A stretch of 7,549 bases of DNA from Candidatus Dojkabacteria bacterium. GTDB lineage: Bacteria > Patescibacteriota > Dojkabacteria > J137. The DNA is taken from assembly GCA_020429495.1 (NCBI GenBank), contig JAGQLJ010000037.1:1-7549 (forward strand), written 5' to 3'. A program made the translations under genes and the position numbers. The notes beneath the pieces were generated by a model. The model ran no database searches. It had not been told where the DNA came from and saw only the letters and a list, made by a program, of their open reading frames with translations. This document shows, piece after piece, positions 6,463 through 7,549 of the stretch (its first letter is position 1; each line of letters opens with the position of its first letter).

Positions 6463-6468
6463 TATAAT
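6463..6468 (+). promoter_or_regulatory. -10 element of the RNA methyltransferase gene, leaderless geometry
   Basis: An exact TATAAT is followed by 5 nt (CCAGT) and the ATG at 6474, the same spacing as at tgt, the acetyltransferase gene and the 221-aa gene. There is no ribosome binding site between the box and the ATG. Confidence 0.75.
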
Positions 6469-6473
6469 CCAGT

Positions 6474-6986
6474 ATGGAACAATTAAGTAAGAAACAAATT
6501 AAGAAGTTTTTTAAGAAACAAAAACGAAATAAAGAAGTTGTATTAGTTCTTGAAAATATTCAATATGCAAAAAATGTAGCAGGAATATTTAGAACTGCAG
6601 ATGCTGCAGGTGTATCAAAGATGTATTTAACAGGTATTTCTAAGACACCACCATTTGGAAAAGATCTTTCTAAAACTTCAAGAAGTAAAGAAAAATCAGT
6701 ACAGTGGGACTATAATGAGAATACTTCAAAAGTATTAAAAAAATTAAAAAAAGATGGCTACTATCTTATTGCTGTTGAACTTACTAACGAAGCAGAAGAA
6801 GCATCAAGATTATCTTATATAGTTAGCGATAAAGATAAAGTTGCGTTTGTTTTAGGTAGTGAAGTTTATGGTGTAACTAATTCTACATTGGCTGATTGCG
6901 ATATCTCTGTATTTTTACCAATGTATGGAAAAGGAGCAAGTTTAAATGTAGCAACTACTGCTGGAATAATTCTTTATTCTTTTTAA
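6474..6986 (+). CDS. TrmH/SpoU-family RNA 2'-O-methyltransferase
   Basis: This is a predicted SAM-dependent methyltransferase that modifies a ribose 2'-OH in tRNA or rRNA. All three SpoU (SPOUT trefoil-knot) motifs are visible. Motif 1 is ENIQYAKNVAGIFRTADAAG (27-46, Asn34 and Arg40). Motif 2 is FVLGSEVYGV (125-134, Glu130). Motif 3 is SLNVATTAGIILY (157-169, Ser157 and Asn159). The 170-residue length is a minimal catalytic domain, comparable to TrmL-sized proteins and lacking the N-terminal substrate-binding domain of RlmB-type enzymes. The first 25 residues are very Lys-rich and may help bind RNA. The target nucleotide cannot be assigned, so no gene symbol is given. The start is fixed by the TATAAT 5 nt upstream. 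The gene is downstream of tRNA-Cys but separately promoted, and it converges on the next gene with a 3-bp gap. Confidence 0.92.
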   Translation: MEQLSKKQIKKFFKKQKRNKEVVLVLENIQYAKNVAGIFRTADAAGVSKMYLTGISKTPPFGKDLSKTSRSKEKSVQWDYNENTSKVLKKLKKDGYYLIAVELTNEAEEASRLSYIVSDKDKVAFVLGSEVYGVTNSTLADCDISVFLPMYGKGASLNVATTAGIILYSF

Positions 6987-6989
6987 AAA

Positions 6990-7549
6990 TTAATTTTCAA
7001 TCCTAAACATTATTCTTTGTCCCCAGTGGTCAGAGTATCCATTTGAGTCAATACTTTTATAGTCACTGAATACAATAGAATCATCACCTAGAACATAATC
7101 AATTCTCCAAGCTCTTAGACCGTTAATTTGCCAAGAGGTGACAAGAAATTTTTCTGCTTCAAACGCTGCATCATGCAGAAAACTTGTTAGATTCCCCATT
7201 TTTCTCATTGATCTTGTTGTATTAAAATCACCAGATACTACTTTAGGTCGATTGTTTGATTTAAGATCAATTTCTAAAGATCTAAATAAATCATTTCTCC
7301 AAGCAAATCTATCTTTCATATCAAGAACTAATTCAATATAATCGGGTCTTAAATCTGTATTTACATGGACAGGTAAATGTACATTGTAAAATGACACAAT
7401 CTTATCGTTAACCCAAATATCTGTTCTTAAATATTTTTTATCTAACTGTTCTTCATAAGAAAATACAGGTAACCTGCTCATAGTAACAAATTCACCAAAT
7501 TGAATTACTTCATAGTTTGGAAATTTTTCTTTTAAAAAATCTAATGTAA
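6990..7549 (-). CDS. Endonuclease/exonuclease/phosphatase-family protein (partial, N-terminus outside window)
   Basis: This is the C-terminal 185 residues or so of a metal-dependent phosphodiesterase or phosphatase of the DNase I-like (EEP) fold. The frame stays open through the right edge, adding TLDFLKEKFPNYEVIQFGEF ahead of the first visible Met. That Met lies inside the block VTMSRLPV, matching the family's 'A.LSR.PI' strand, so it is internal and the true start is beyond the window. Later motifs in order are NVHL (about 55-58 of the visible part), GDFNTT (about 106-111, the Asp/Asn catalytic pair), RIDYVL (about 148-153), and the catalytic SDHWG (about 172-176). The early Asn and Glu metal-binding motifs are not in view. 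The substrate could be nucleic acid, a phosphoinositide-like head group or sphingomyelin; the sequence does not decide. The stop faces the methyltransferase gene stop 3 bp away. Confidence 0.88.
   Translation of the reverse strand, partial: TLDFLKEKFPNYEVIQFGEFVTMSRLPVFSYEEQLDKKYLRTDIWVNDKIVSFYNVHLPVHVNTDLRPDYIELVLDMKDRFAWRNDLFRSLEIDLKSNNRPKVVSGDFNTTRSMRKMGNLTSFLHDAAFEAEKFLVTSWQINGLRAWRIDYVLGDDSIVFSDYKSIDSNGYSDHWGQRIMFRIEN

Noticed and set aside
7138..7341. 67-codon plus-strand frame opposite the EEP-family gene
   Set aside because: The opposite strand carries GDFNTT and other conserved motifs in this interval, so this frame is a shadow.
1..7549. Recoding of UGA (Gly or Trp) as in Gracilibacteria/SR1 or mycoplasmas
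   Set aside because: No in-frame TGA is found in any gene, and Gly and Trp are encoded by normal codons. The absence of TGA stops among seven full-length or partial genes is compatible with AT bias.
1..7549. Defence system, CRISPR array, transposon or biosynthetic cluster
   Set aside because: No spacer-repeat array, transposase, nuclease-effector pair or clustered pathway is seen. The EEP-family gene and the acetyltransferase gene stand alone and are common housekeeping-type families.

Overview
The window is strongly AT-rich. It holds five complete recognisable or describable protein genes on the + strand, one complete and one edge-truncated gene on the - strand, a tRNA-Cys gene, and several repeat or hairpin elements. 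A short open stretch at the left edge is probably the tail of a further gene. The proteins suggest a bacterium with a small, divergent genome. The low GC, the absence of Shine-Dalgarno sequences, the short genes and the divergent housekeeping enzymes fit a Candidate Phyla Radiation-type lineage. That placement is inference; no taxonomic marker such as rRNA is present. No UGA codon is read inside any gene, so the UGA=Gly code of Gracilibacteria/SR1 is not indicated. Every stop visible is TAA or TAG.

Layout, left to right. (1) At 1-105 an open frame runs in from the edge and ends inside or just after a GC-rich 32-bp perfect palindrome. (2) tgt (194-1321, +) encodes a queuine/preQ1 tRNA-guanine transglycosylase. 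Its last codons and stop lie in a heptanucleotide tandem repeat. (3) A GNAT acetyltransferase gene (1340-2131, -) converges on tgt. It is divergent from gpmI (2210-3757, +), the cofactor-independent phosphoglycerate mutase of glycolysis. (4) gpmI is followed after 40 bp by a 558-aa membrane-anchored surface protein gene (3798-5474), which ends at a clear intrinsic terminator. (5) A 221-aa single-pass membrane protein gene (5551-6216) is followed by tRNA-Cys(GCA), a hairpin repeat, and a short SpoU/TrmH-type RNA 2'-O-methyltransferase gene (6474-6986). (6) An endonuclease/exonuclease/phosphatase-family gene enters from the right edge on the - strand and ends 3 bp from the methyltransferase stop.

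The most notable pattern is regulatory. Four of the genes (tgt, the GNAT gene, the 221-aa gene and the methyltransferase gene) have an exact TATAAT hexamer exactly 5 nt upstream of the start codon, on both strands. This predicts transcription starting at or next to the first base of the start codon, so their mRNAs should be leaderless. gpmI and the 558-aa gene have weaker -10-like hexamers about 8 nt upstream, also without ribosome binding sites. Most genes therefore seem to be individually promoted single-gene units; only gpmI plus the 558-aa gene might be co-transcribed.

Functionally this is housekeeping (tRNA modification, RNA methylation, glycolysis, a tRNA) mixed with poorly characterised envelope proteins. 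I do not see a defence island, mobile element, CRISPR array or biosynthetic cluster. The points worth a second look are the leaderless promoter geometry, three kinds of short repeat placed at gene ends, a TGT substrate pocket with unusual residues, and the two uncharacterised membrane-anchored proteins.
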